28,750 nucleotides of DNA from Ethanoligenens sp047722935 (GCA_047722935.1 JBDNZS010000038.1:1-28750), one strand, 5' to 3'. Shown: positions 1-7,605, counted from the first letter of the stretch. The notes: generated from the sequence alone by a model not told the origin. Numbers and translations are program-made.

Positions 1-21
1 ATATTATTAATTTTCTCCCTA

Positions 22-963
22 TCATATTATAGATGCCAGATAGTCCACCAATCTGGTTATTTCATTATGGTCGTCATATTCGGTGTTATATGCAGGAATA
101 CCCAATCCCATAGCGTTTTCAATTCCAGTCCTTTTAAAGACAATGTAATCATACAATATCTTCTCACGCAAAGTTTTGGAGGTTTTTTCCCACTGCTTTA
201 ATTGATCAATACCTTTTTGATGAACATCAGTGCAACCATAATGGTTGTTTGTATTTGGTGCAACCTGTACCATATTTAATACAGCGGCTTTTAATTCAAT
301 GTGTCCAACAAATGATTCATATAGAGAATTCTTATACATGCCACTCTTTATTCCAATCTCAAGCATTTGTTTGCAGGCAAGAAGTCTACTGTATATTTTG
401 GTATCAATCATATAAATGAGGTGATTCAGTCCTCGCATGGATAATTCACTTGGAATCAAGGGTACAATGTAAGAGTGGGAAGCAGCAAGTGCATTTTGCG
501 TAATATTCATCGTTGCAGGGGGACAATCAAAAATAATATAATCATATTCATTCTGTAAATTATTACTGTCTATCCATTTGCAAATAAGCGTTTTCTTGTT
601 CCAATCATGAAAATCATCAGCATGAGATGTTTCGGCCATATCGAACTCAAATTCATCCAATTCTTCTATAGAAGGAAGAATATCTAAATTTCTATATCTT
701 CTTAAAGGAGCTTTTTCAATAATGCTGGCATCCGGAATAGAAGTTTTATCCACATACGACTTAAAAATTGCTGCTACACTATTATTAACCGTAAAATCTT
801 TGGATTTTAAACATACACGACTTAAATTTGCCTGATGATCAACGTCAACCAAAAGAACACGGTTATTTACCGACAATCCTGCTGCTAAATTGAACGCTAT
901 GGTAGATTTTCCAACGCCACCCTTGTAATTAATAACGCATAAACGCTTTTGAGAAACTCTCAT
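22..963 (-). CDS. ParA-family ATPase
   Basis: Predicted 313-aa ParA/Soj-type P-loop ATPase for DNA partitioning. The deviant Walker A motif KGGVGKST lies at residues 14-21, the switch motif VDVDHQAN at about 39-46, and a Walker-B-like IIFDCPPA near 143-150. An AAGGAG ribosome site precedes the ATG at 963, and a TATAAT -10 box can be read on the minus strand at 1018-1023. It has no N-terminal DNA-binding domain, and no ParB gene is next to it in the window. The coding sequence is clearly AT-rich compared with the mob gene that diverges from it at 1190, and no PR25 palindrome lies within it, so it probably has a different origin. Whether it belongs to the ICE, to another integrated element or to the host cannot be settled here. 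Confidence 0.9.
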   Translation of the reverse strand: MRVSQKRLCVINYKGGVGKSTIAFNLAAGLSVNNRVLLVDVDHQANLSRVCLKSKDFTVNNSVAAIFKSYVDKTSIPDASIIEKAPLRRYRNLDILPSIEELDEFEFDMAETSHADDFHDWNKKTLICKWIDSNNLQNEYDYIIFDCPPATMNITQNALAASHSYIVPLIPSELSMRGLNHLIYMIDTKIYSRLLACKQMLEIGIKSGMYKNSLYESFVGHIELKAAVLNMVQVAPNTNNHYGCTDVHQKGIDQLKQWEKTSKTLREKILYDYIVFKRTGIENAMGLGIPAYNTEYDDHNEITRLVDYLASII

Positions 964-1017
964 ACTTTTGTCACACTCCTTCTTGATTGGTTGAATTCTT
1001 ATAGACCGGATTATCCA

Positions 1018-1023
1018 ATTATA
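1018..1023 (-). promoter_or_regulatory. Putative -10 box of the parA promoter
   Basis: TATAAT on the minus strand about 55 bp upstream of the parA ATG. No good -35 hexamer is found at 16-18 bp, so this rests on the -10 box and its position. Confidence 0.4.
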
Positions 1024-1097
1024 CCCACAGCATTAAAATAACATTTTACCTCAATTTTATTATACAGCATTTTCCTAAATTCCACAATCACTATTCA

Positions 1098-1122
1098 ACT
1101 TCGGGCCAACTTGGCCCGAAGT
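1098..1122. repeat. PR25 palindrome, copy 1 (centre C)
   Basis: Perfect 12+1+12 palindrome with arm ACTTCGGGCCAA. It lies in the divergent region between parA and the MobV relaxase gene, 67 bp before the relaxase start. It is the leftmost copy in the window and marks the change from AT-rich to GC-rich sequence. Confidence 0.95.
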
Positions 1123-1189
1123 TTCTTTTTGCCTCGCGACCCGTCCAAAAGTATCAGAAATATCACGGTAATTGAAGGGAGGCCATACC

Positions 1190-2401
1190 ATGCAGAAAAC
1201 AGACCGTTCCGTTGTCCGAAACGAAGCCTACCGCAAGACTGCCATCAGCATCCGGGAACGTCACAACGAGCGAAAAAATCAGGAGTACAGCAACCCCGAC
1301 ATTGTAAAAGACCGCTCCTATCTGAACATCCATTTCAAAAGCTGCGACGGCAGTTATGCGGAAACCTTTGACCGGATGCTTGTGGACGGCACCATCAGTA
1401 CGCGCGGCCTACAGCCGGACGCAAAGGTGATCGACGAATTGATTTTTGATGTGAATACCGCCTACTTTGACCGCAACGGCGGTTATGAATATGCCAAAGA
1501 ATTTTTCGCGGAAGCCTACCTGCTGGCAGTCAAGGAAGCCGGAGGCGAACAGTACATACTTTCGGCGGTCATGCATGCCGACGAACGAAATCGCGCCCTT
1601 TCGGATCAACTCGGCCGGGACGTGTTTCATTACCACATGCACGTCGTATATATCCCCATCGTGGACAAGGAAATCAAATGGTCGAAACGCTGCAAAGACC
1701 AGGCCCTTGTGGGTACGACAAAGGAAATCATCAAACAGGTCAGCCATTCCAAAAAGTGGCCCAAGCTCAAAAGGCTGGACGAAAACGGGAAGTCTGTTTT
1801 GAGCCGAAATGGCAAGACCGTCCTTGTCAATTCGTACTCTCTCCTGCAAGACCGCTTTTTTGAGCATATGCGGGCGGCGGGCTATACGGATTTTGAGCGT
1901 GGGGAGCGCGGCAGCACCACAGAGCATCTGGATGTTCTGGATTTCAAAATTCAGCAGGAGGAAACCCGCGCCGACACGCTCACCCAATCCGTTGAAAAGA
2001 AGCAAGAACAGCTTTCCAGCTTGCAGAAAAAAGTAGCTGTCACGAAGCAGGCCACAGCTACTTTGGCAGAGCTTGACGGGATGGCAAAACCCAAAGCGTT
2101 CGGCAAGATGGAAGTTGCCGCGCAGGACTGGAAAACCATATCCGGCCTTGCCAAAAAAGGCGTGACCGCCGACAGCGAAATAGCCGATCTGAAAAAAGAG
2201 CTTGCCGCCGCCCGGCGGGATGCGCAGATTTACAAATCCCGTTGGGAACGGCTCATGGAAGAAACCAAGCTGTTCCGGGAAGCCGTGAAACACGCTCCCC
2301 GGCTAGTAAAGGATTTTCTCGCTTCCGTTTTCCGCAGACCGCCGGAAAAAGAGGAAGCGGAACGTCTCGCCAATCGGAGAAACAAAGATGTGGAACGGTA
2401 A
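1190..2401 (+). CDS. MobV-family relaxase (plasmid recombination/mobilization protein, TnpZ-like)
   Basis: Predicted 403-aa relaxase of the MobV (Pre/Mob) type, which nicks oriT and pilots single-stranded DNA during mobilization. The metal-binding histidine motif reads HYHMHVVYIP, with H147, H149 and H151. Upstream, HADER near residue 128 is the other conserved piece. The C-terminal third is a charged coiled coil (about 255-300 and 330-365). The ATG at 1190 is preferred because GGGAGG precedes it by 8 bases; the frame opens earlier only through a TTG at 1172. With the TnpW-like and serine recombinase genes downstream it recalls the tnpZ/tnpW/tnpX set of Tn4451. The gene is bracketed by PR25 copies at 1098 and 2404. 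It is distinct from the second relaxase at 17071. Confidence 0.88.
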   Translation: MQKTDRSVVRNEAYRKTAISIRERHNERKNQEYSNPDIVKDRSYLNIHFKSCDGSYAETFDRMLVDGTISTRGLQPDAKVIDELIFDVNTAYFDRNGGYEYAKEFFAEAYLLAVKEAGGEQYILSAVMHADERNRALSDQLGRDVFHYHMHVVYIPIVDKEIKWSKRCKDQALVGTTKEIIKQVSHSKKWPKLKRLDENGKSVLSRNGKTVLVNSYSLLQDRFFEHMRAAGYTDFERGERGSTTEHLDVLDFKIQQEETRADTLTQSVEKKQEQLSSLQKKVAVTKQATATLAELDGMAKPKAFGKMEVAAQDWKTISGLAKKGVTADSEIADLKKELAAARRDAQIYKSRWERLMEETKLFREAVKHAPRLVKDFLASVFRRPPEKEEAERLANRRNKDVER

Positions 2402-2403
2402 TC

Positions 2404-2428
2404 ACTTCGGGCCAACTTGGCCCGAAGT
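2404..2428. repeat. PR25 palindrome, copy 2 (centre C)
   Basis: Starts two bases after the TAA stop of the MobV relaxase gene. With copy 1 it brackets that gene. Confidence 0.95.
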
Positions 2429-2812
2429 CCCGCAGAGGGTTCAGAGGCGTTCCCCCTCTGAAACTCCCCCCACTCGCCGTGTGGCAGAGGTTGCCGTTTT
2501 AAAGGACGGCAACCCTGCGGGTCAGTGTGGGGCTTCGGCTTTTGTCAACGGGCTTTCGCGGCATATGCTCCTTCGCTGCGTTGCACTCTGCTCCGTCCGT
2601 TATTCCACGTTCCCATTGACAACGCCTCCCGCCCGTCGAGTCTGTTCTGTTCCTTGATTGAGGCCGGGGGCGCGGGGGCAGGGCCACCGCAGAAGCCAAC
2701 CGATTACACCAACCCAGCGGAGCCGGTTTTGCCGTACAATGGCGCGGACGAAAACGGGGCCGATTTTCCTTGCTCTGTTCCCCGTTTTCGGCAAAGTTGA
2801 TATACGGCAAAA

Positions 2813-2884
2813 ATCCGGCCTGTCAAGGGTTTAAGGGTGGAGATTTGCGATAGCAAATACTACCCGTCCCTTGACGGGCCGGAT
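2813..2884. repeat. Compound 72-base inverted repeat
   Basis: The outer arms ATCCGGCC and GTCAAGGG (2813-2829, one spacer base) pair with CCCTTGAC and GGCCGGAT (2868-2884). Within the loop TTTGC/GCAAA (2844-2857) forms a tetraloop hairpin. Sixteen outer base pairs with a symmetric single-base bulge is far beyond chance. Confidence 0.85.
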
Positions 2885-2981
2885 AGGCGCAGCGGCCTTA
2901 TTGTCGGATGGTTCTATGTCCCGCTTTTCTGCTTTTAAGCAGCCCGCGAACCCGCATGAATACTGGGTTTATGAACGCAGC

Positions 2982-3041
2982 TTAACCCCGTTTCGAGGGG
3001 GGCCTGTGGTTTTATACTACCTACCCCCGAAACGGAGTTAA
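2982..3041. repeat. Long inverted repeat ahead of tnpW
   Basis: The left arm from 2982 (TTAACCCCGTTTCG, then G-run) pairs with the right arm at 3024-3041 (C-run, CGAAACGGAGTTAA), with one mismatch and a bulge, around a loop of about 20 bases. It ends some 20 bases before the tnpW ribosome site. An attenuator hairpin or recombinase binding site are both possible. Confidence 0.75.
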
Positions 3042-3076
3042 AAGCGTAACATTCCATTATCAGAAAGGAGCTCTTC

Positions 3077-3280
3077 ATGGAGAATACAGCTAAAACGAAT
3101 AACACTTCAAATACGCCGACATTCCTTGCGACCACGCGGAAAATCGGCAACACGACCTTCCTTGTGTCCTCCCGTTTCAAAGAGGGGCCGGAGGGCGATA
3201 TTATTTCCACCTTTGCCCGCCTTGTCCAGTATGACGCTGACGGGGCCGACAAGCCGGATAATAGCGGAAAACCCGTCTAA
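3077..3280 (+). CDS. tnpW: TnpW-like small transposon protein
   Basis: A 67-aa protein with GAAAGGAG upstream of the ATG. The central part (TRKIGNTTFLVSSRFKEGP, about residues 19-37) resembles small proteins annotated as TnpW in Tn4451-type and other clostridial elements; their function is unknown. It sits directly upstream of the serine recombinase gene in the same orientation. No signal peptide or membrane segment is visible. The family call is from memory. Confidence 0.7.
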   Translation: MENTAKTNNTSNTPTFLATTRKIGNTTFLVSSRFKEGPEGDIISTFARLVQYDADGADKPDNSGKPV

Positions 3281-3289
3281 TCGACAACC

Positions 3290-3318
3290 ATGACAACGGG
3301 CGGTAATGATGCTACAAT
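3290..3318 (+). promoter_or_regulatory. Promoter of the left serine recombinase
   Basis: ATGACA at 3290-3295, 17-base spacer, TACAAT at 3313-3318, followed by the ribosome site and ATG at 3365. The layout matches the promoters at 16183 and 25290. Confidence 0.55.
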
Positions 3319-3364
3319 ATACTTATACATTACCGTCTGTTGGCTGTCGGAAAGAGAGGTCACA

Positions 3365-5020
3365 ATGCTTAGACAGCCAGATAAAAAAATCAATTACCTA
3401 TATGGACGACTGAGCCATGAGGACGAATTGCAGGGCGATTCCAACAGCATCATCAATCAGCGGAAAATCCTCACCAAATACGCAGAGGACAACGGCTTTG
3501 CCCCCTATGAGTTTATCTATGACGATGGGTATTCCGGAGCGGATTTTGAGCGCCCCGCCTTTGCCCGGATGATGGAGGATGTGGAGGCCGAAAAAGTTGC
3601 CACGGTCATTGTCAAGGATATGAGCCGGTTCGGGCGCGACTACCTAAAAGTCGGCTTCTACACCGAAATCGTATTTGCGGAAAAAGACGTGCGGCTGATC
3701 GCCGTCAACGACAACGTGGACACGGAGCGCGGCGAAAACGATTTTACGCCCATGATGAACCTGTTCAATGAATGGTATGTCAAAAACACCAGCAAGAAAA
3801 TTCGGGCCGTGTGGCAGGCCAAAGGCAAAAGCGGCGAACGCCTCGCCGTGATTCCGCCCTATGGCTACCGCAAAGACCCGGACAACCCGAAACAGCTTGC
3901 CGTTGACGAGGAAAGCGCCGCCGTGGTGCGCCGGATATTCCGGCTCTCCGTGGAGGGTTACGGCCCATCGCAGATTGCCCGGATGCTGAACGGTGAGCAT
4001 CTTCTCAATCCGAGCGGCTACAAGTACGAGCGTGGCATACTCTCGAAAGCCCGCCCTTGCAAAGACCCGTATTTCTGGAACACGACAACGGTACATAAAA
4101 TTCTGGACGCACCGGAATATCTGGGAGAAACCATCAATTTCAAGACGTGGACGAAATCCTACAAGGATAAAAAAGTGCATCAGACCCCGCCCGAAAAACA
4201 GCTTGTGTTTGAGCACACCCACCCGGCGATTATCGACCCCGAAACGTGGGATATTGTCCGCAGCATGAGAGAACACAAACGCCGCGCCCCTCGTTATGGG
4301 AATCCCGGTTTGTTCTCCGGCGTGGCCTATTGTTCGGATTGCGGGAACAAGCTGTATTTCCACACAAGGGCCATTAAAAACAAGTGGGGAACGCGCTATG
4401 AGGGTTCTTACAGTTGTTCCGAGTACCGCAAGGACGTACAGTATTTGCAGGGCCGGAAATGCACCTGCCACTTCATCCGGGAAAGCCAGTTGGAACAACT
4501 TGTTTTGGAGGAATTGCGGGAACTGCTTCGATATATCCCCAAGCATGAAAAACAGTTTGCCCGGCTGGTGATGGACAGGAGTGCGCAGGAACAGAAGCGG
4601 GACACGGCGATAAAAAAACGGGCTGCTGCCAAGCACCGCCAGCGGATAGCGGAGCTCGACACGCTGATTGAACGGCTGTATGTGGACAATGTTTCCGGCA
4701 GGGTACCGGATGAACGGTATGAAAAAATGTCCGCCAAGTTTGAGGCGGAACAGGCCGGATTGAAAGAAACGGTTGCCGCGCTGGAAAGCGAGATCGCCGG
4801 GGAAGAAAGCCGGGCTGTCAACGTGGACAGGTTTCTTTCCGTGGTTCGCCGTTACACCGAGATTGAAAAGCTCACGCCCGCAATCGTCCATGAATTTATC
4901 GACCGAATCATCGTCTATGAGCCGGAACAGGCGCGGGGCGACCGCCGCCAGAAGGTGGAGATCATATACAACAATGTAGGCGCGGTTGACCGCCTTGCCT
5001 TGATGGGCTTAGGGGCCTAA
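3365..5020 (+). CDS. Large serine recombinase (TnpX-like)
   Basis: Predicted 551-aa site-specific recombinase. The N-terminal resolvase domain contains the catalytic serine in YGRLSHEDE (Ser17) and the arginine motif DMSRFGRD (R88, R91). A recombinase domain follows (about 165-290), then a zinc ribbon with CSDCG at 323-327 and further cysteines around 351 and 370, then a coiled coil (about 400-480). The length is usual for TnpX/TndX-type enzymes. The ATG at 3365 is chosen because it follows AGAGAGG and directly begins the resolvase domain. The gene is intact, unlike the second recombinase at 25349. Its stop is followed in the same frame by a remnant of a maff2-like gene, consistent with this enzyme having inserted its element there. 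Confidence 0.92.
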   Translation: MLRQPDKKINYLYGRLSHEDELQGDSNSIINQRKILTKYAEDNGFAPYEFIYDDGYSGADFERPAFARMMEDVEAEKVATVIVKDMSRFGRDYLKVGFYTEIVFAEKDVRLIAVNDNVDTERGENDFTPMMNLFNEWYVKNTSKKIRAVWQAKGKSGERLAVIPPYGYRKDPDNPKQLAVDEESAAVVRRIFRLSVEGYGPSQIARMLNGEHLLNPSGYKYERGILSKARPCKDPYFWNTTTVHKILDAPEYLGETINFKTWTKSYKDKKVHQTPPEKQLVFEHTHPAIIDPETWDIVRSMREHKRRAPRYGNPGLFSGVAYCSDCGNKLYFHTRAIKNKWGTRYEGSYSCSEYRKDVQYLQGRKCTCHFIRESQLEQLVLEELRELLRYIPKHEKQFARLVMDRSAQEQKRDTAIKKRAAAKHRQRIAELDTLIERLYVDNVSGRVPDERYEKMSAKFEAEQAGLKETVAALESEIAGEESRAVNVDRFLSVVRRYTEIEKLTPAIVHEFIDRIIVYEPEQARGDRRQKVEIIYNNVGAVDRLALMGLGA

Positions 5021-5052
5021 ACAACTAAATATTGGGCCGAGTGCCGCCACTT

Positions 5053-5144
5053 TGACGCCGCCGCCCGCCATGAAAAGCTGCTTCCTTTCGGACACTGTCT
5101 GAAAAGTCAAGGCATTAAACAGCTCATGGCGGGCGGCGGCGTCA
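5053..5144. repeat. 21-bp perfect inverted repeat at the recombinase/maff2 junction
   Basis: 5053-5073 (TGACGCCGCCGCCC..., ending GCCATGA) is the exact reverse complement of 5124-5144. The right arm encodes LMAGGG of the maff2 remnant; the left arm is an inverted copy of it lying just after the recombinase stop. Similarity extends inward after a 3-base gap. Confidence 0.9.
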
Positions 5145-5194
5145 TTCTTCTTGGCACAACGCTTGTTCCGATGCTGTCCAGCCTGTTCAAGTAA
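5102..5194 (+). pseudogene. 3' remnant of a maff2-like conjugation gene
   Basis: Thirty codons, starting KSQGIKQLMAGGG and ending VPMLSSLFK-stop, match the C-terminal end of the roughly 70-aa Maff2-type membrane proteins that precede the TrbL-like gene in Tn1549-family ICEs. The upstream half is missing. The frame is open back to the stop codon of the recombinase at 5020, but the intervening 27 codons do not resemble Maff2. No ribosome site serves the only internal ATG (5126). I infer loss of the 5' part by insertion of, or recombination with, the left mobilizable module. Confidence 0.7.
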
Positions 5195-5206
5195 GGGTAG
5201 TGTGAT

Positions 5207-6073
5207 ATGGATTTTCTCACCGACTGGATAACCAAATGGCTCAAAGGCGTGCTGATCGACGGCATTATGGGAAATCTCAGCGGGCTTTTCGACAACGTGA
5301 ACACCCAAGTCGGAGAGATTGCAACACAGGTGGGAACTTCCCCGGCGTCATGGAACGCCGGGGTGTTCTCCATGATAAAGCAGCTTTCCGAAACGGTTGT
5401 CTTGCCGATTGCCGGGCTTGTGCTCACCTTTGTCATGTGCTATGAGCTTATCCAAATGCTGATCGACCGGAATAACTTGCACGACATCGACACATGGATG
5501 TTCTTCAAATGGGTGTTCAAAACTTTCGTCGCCGTGCTGATTCTGTCCAACACCTTCAATATTGTCATGGCTGTGTTCGACGTGGCGCAAAGCGTGGTCA
5601 ATCAATCAGCGGGGCTGATTGGAAGCAGTACAACCGTCACGTCCGGCATGCTGGACAACCTGAAAACCACCTTGCAGGGCATGGACATCGGCCCTTTGTT
5701 GGGTTTGTGGATGCAATCCATCTTTGTAAAATTCACGATGGTTGCCCTGAATATCGTGGTTTTTGTGATCGTCTACGGGCGGATGATTGAAATTTACATG
5801 ATGACGAGTTTGGCCCCCATCCCGCTTGCCACAACGGTAAGCCGGGAGCTTGGCAGCATGGGCCACAACTATTTTCGCTCCCTGCTGGCCGTGGCGTTTC
5901 AGGGATTCCTGATGCTGGTCTGCGTCGGCATTTACGCGGTTCTGATCCAGAGCATCGCCACAAGCGGCGATCCTATCGGCGCGATCTGGTCAGCCGTAGG
6001 GTACACGGTGCTTTTGTGCGTTACCCTCTTTAAGACGGGGAGCCTATCGAAAAGTATTTTCGGGGCGCATTGA
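5207..6073 (+). CDS. TrbL/VirB6-like integral membrane conjugation protein
   Basis: A 288-aa protein with about five to six hydrophobic segments, for example near residues 62-82, 100-125, 165-195 and 220-250, after an amphipathic N-terminus. Position after maff2 and before PrgI/VirB4 is that of the TrbL/VirB6-like channel component of Tn1549-family type IV secretion. It would form part of the inner-membrane pore. The start has only a weak ribosome site (AAGGGTAG). The stop TGA at 6071-6073 shares its final A with the first base of a PR25 copy. Confidence 0.8.
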   Translation: MDFLTDWITKWLKGVLIDGIMGNLSGLFDNVNTQVGEIATQVGTSPASWNAGVFSMIKQLSETVVLPIAGLVLTFVMCYELIQMLIDRNNLHDIDTWMFFKWVFKTFVAVLILSNTFNIVMAVFDVAQSVVNQSAGLIGSSTTVTSGMLDNLKTTLQGMDIGPLLGLWMQSIFVKFTMVALNIVVFVIVYGRMIEIYMMTSLAPIPLATTVSRELGSMGHNYFRSLLAVAFQGFLMLVCVGIYAVLIQSIATSGDPIGAIWSAVGYTVLLCVTLFKTGSLSKSIFGAH

Positions 6074-6097
6074 CTTCGGGCCAAGTTGGCCCGAAGT
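6073..6097. repeat. PR25 palindrome, copy 3 (centre G)
   Basis: Its first A is the last base of the TGA stop of the TrbL-like gene; it ends shortly before the ribosome site (GGAAAGGGG) of the SpoVG-like gene. Confidence 0.95.
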
Positions 6098-6118
6098 GGA
6101 AAGGGGAAATTTTTCATT

Positions 6119-6553
6119 ATGAGTGACGAAAAAACGACAACCGGGCAAGCCCCGGAACAGGAGGGCGCGCCCGTTCTGCCGATGAAGCTGGACGTTTCCG
6201 TCCGGCCCATCGAGCCGAAGGGCAACCTTGTGGGGTTCGCCAGCCTGAAAATCAACGACAGTTTTGTGATCGACGATTTCAAAATTTTGCAGGGCGACAA
6301 GGGCTTGTTAGTGGGAATGCCGAGCAAGCCGGACAGGAACAGCAAGACCGGATACCGGGATACGGCGCGGCCCATCACCAAAGAATTCCGCGCGGAGTTG
6401 ACCGGGGCCGTGACTACGGCCTACCGGGAGGCGGTCGAAAAATTGCAGGCCCGCGCCCGAAAAGGGCGGCAAAACAAAAAACGCGGAGCGGTGACTTCGG
6501 GCGTTGAGGTCCTCGCGAAGCCGTCAGGCTTTGTGGGGAGAGGAGGAGCATAG
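6119..6553 (+). CDS. SpoVG-family protein
   Basis: A 144-aa protein. Residues about 22-65 hold the SpoVG-like stretch RPIEPKGNLVGFASLKIND followed by FVIDDFKIL, and the pattern of a GLLVGMPS strand fits the family. SpoVG proteins are small RNA/DNA-binding regulators; ICE-borne copies are common in clostridial Tn1549-like elements, with no known transfer role. The last 35 residues are basic (RARKGRQNKKRG). The 3' end (codons for TSG at 6494 onward) contains the left half of a split PR25 copy. The ATG at 6119 follows GGAAAGGGG at a rather long distance. Confidence 0.78.
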   Translation: MSDEKTTTGQAPEQEGAPVLPMKLDVSVRPIEPKGNLVGFASLKINDSFVIDDFKILQGDKGLLVGMPSKPDRNSKTGYRDTARPITKEFRAELTGAVTTAYREAVEKLQARARKGRQNKKRGAVTSGVEVLAKPSGFVGRGGA

Positions 6554-6581
6554 CGAAGTTTGCGACGACGAGGCCCGAAGT
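6494..6581. repeat. Split PR25: half-sites separated by 69 bases
   Basis: ACTTCGGGC (6494-6502) and GGCCCGAAGT (6572-6581) are the outer parts of PR25, with about 69 bases in place of the centre. The left half is coding (end of the SpoVG-like gene); the right half lies before the next ribosome site. Confidence 0.5.
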
Positions 6582-6599
6582 GCCGGAAAGGAGAATCAG

Positions 6600-6995
6600 A
6601 TGTTCAATAATCCTGAAAATTCCCCGTGGGGAAAGGTGCAGACCTGCGACGCGCTCTGCCCCGGCGTGTTCCTTGTCAACACCGCCAGCCACGGCGGAAC
6701 GCTGGTTTCCAAAGAAATCTCGGCTATGCTTTCACCTGCCGCCCGGAAGTGCGGTTTCAAACAGGGCGGCTATCTCTGCTTTGAGGAAGATTGTCAGGAG
6801 AGCGTCGTACTCCGTGAACTTTTGGACAAAAAGCTGTGGAGCATCCCCGACCGTATCCGAGACAAGGCGGCGTTTGAGGAAAACATCAACAATTCCATCC
6901 GGGAGTATAACCCGGAATATTGGCGGGCGCGGCAGGCCGGGCTTGAAAAAGCCCCGGTCCGGCAGACAGCCCCGGTGCACAGCACCGAACGCTGA
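6600..6995 (+). CDS. DUF7007-like ICE protein
   Basis: A 131-aa protein with GAAAGGAG before the ATG. It resembles conserved small ICE proteins that begin SPWGKVQ and carry an ASHGG motif, as here (NTASHGGTLV near residues 27-36); I recall the family as DUF7007. The role is unknown. A second conserved part, GYLCFEEDC (about 51-59), contains cysteines. It is soluble, with no signal peptide. It lies between the SpoVG-like and MT-A70 genes on one strand, so co-transcription is likely. The stop is directly followed by a PR25 copy. Confidence 0.6.
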   Translation: MFNNPENSPWGKVQTCDALCPGVFLVNTASHGGTLVSKEISAMLSPAARKCGFKQGGYLCFEEDCQESVVLRELLDKKLWSIPDRIRDKAAFEENINNSIREYNPEYWRARQAGLEKAPVRQTAPVHSTER

Positions 6996-7020
6996 ACTTC
7001 GGGCCAACTTGGCCCGAAGT
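6996..7020. repeat. PR25 palindrome, copy 4 (centre C)
   Basis: Begins on the base after the TGA stop (6993-6995) of the DUF7007-like gene and ends ten bases before the purine-rich ribosome site of the methylase gene. Confidence 0.95.
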
Positions 7021-7041
7021 GAGAAAGGGGGGTTCATCACT

Positions 7042-7581
7042 ATTCTAAAAGAACAGTTCAGCATAATTTACGCCGATCCCCCGTGGCGGTATGCCAACAA
7101 GGGCGGTCAGGGCGTAGCCGAGAATCATTATTCCACCATGAGCTGTGATGAAATATGCGCGCTTCCCGTAGAGGAGCTTGCCGCGAAGGACAGTGCGCTT
7201 TTTCTTTGGGCGGCCTTTCCGCAACTGCCGGAAGCTCTGCGCGTGATTGCCGCGTGGGGCTTCGGCTTCAAAACCGTGGCGTTCGTCTGGCTCAAACAGA
7301 ACCGCAAGGCAAAAACGTGGTTTTACGGCATGGGCTTCTGGACACGGAGCAACGCGGAGGTATGCCTTTTGGCGACGCGCGGGCATCCAAAACGGCAGGA
7401 TAAGGGCATCCATCAGTTTATCGTTTCCCCGGTGGAGGCCCACAGCAAAAAACCGGACGAAGCGCGAAACCGCATTGTCCGGCTGATGGGCGATCTGCCC
7501 CGTGTGGAGCTTTTCGCCCGGCAGTCCCCGCCCGGCTGGGACGTGTGGGGAAATGAAGTGGCAAATACCGTTACACTTTGA
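7042..7581 (+). CDS. MT-A70-family adenine methyltransferase (non-ATG start)
   Basis: Predicted N6-adenine DNA methyltransferase. The catalytic motif DPPW is at residues 12-15 (IIYADPPWRY), with HYSTM after it, and FLWAAFPQL, VWLK and NAEVCLLATRG further on cover the SAM-binding fold. The reading frame has no ATG, GTG or TTG before DPPW. The most likely start is ATT at 7042, 9 bases after GAAAGGGGGG, which probably replaced an ATG; ATC at 7036 is an alternative. Length from 7042 is 179 aa. ICE-borne MT-A70 enzymes may protect transferred DNA from restriction. No restriction partner is seen. The TGA stop shares its last A with a PR25 copy. Confidence 0.85.
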   Translation: MLKEQFSIIYADPPWRYANKGGQGVAENHYSTMSCDEICALPVEELAAKDSALFLWAAFPQLPEALRVIAAWGFGFKTVAFVWLKQNRKAKTWFYGMGFWTRSNAEVCLLATRGHPKRQDKGIHQFIVSPVEAHSKKPDEARNRIVRLMGDLPRVELFARQSPPGWDVWGNEVANTVTL

Positions 7582-7605
7582 CTTCGGGCCAATTTGGCCC
7601 GAAGT
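7581..7605. repeat. PR25 palindrome, copy 5 (centre T)
   Basis: The only copy with T at the centre (CCAA-T-TTGG); arms otherwise perfect. Its first base is the final A of the methylase TGA stop. Confidence 0.95.

Larger units (their letters stand above)
2429..3060. other. Non-coding, hairpin-rich region between relaxase and tnpW (oriT candidate)
   Basis: About 630 bases with no convincing gene; the open frames here lack ribosome sites and family resemblance. It holds a series of inverted repeats: TTCAGAGG/CCTCTGAA near 2439-2462, GGTTGCCGT/ACGGCAACC near 2488-2516, a 72-base compound hairpin at 2813-2884 and a long imperfect hairpin at 2982-3041. Placement beside a relaxase gene makes an origin of transfer plausible, but no nick-site consensus was recognised. 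Confidence 0.45.

Noticed and set aside
1409..2293. Long open frame on the minus strand opposite the MobV gene
   Set aside because: It mirrors the relaxase codons, has no family resemblance and lacks a ribosome site.
3644..4891. 415-codon open frame opposite the left recombinase
   Set aside because: Shadow of a GC-rich coding strand; the recombinase frame has all catalytic motifs.
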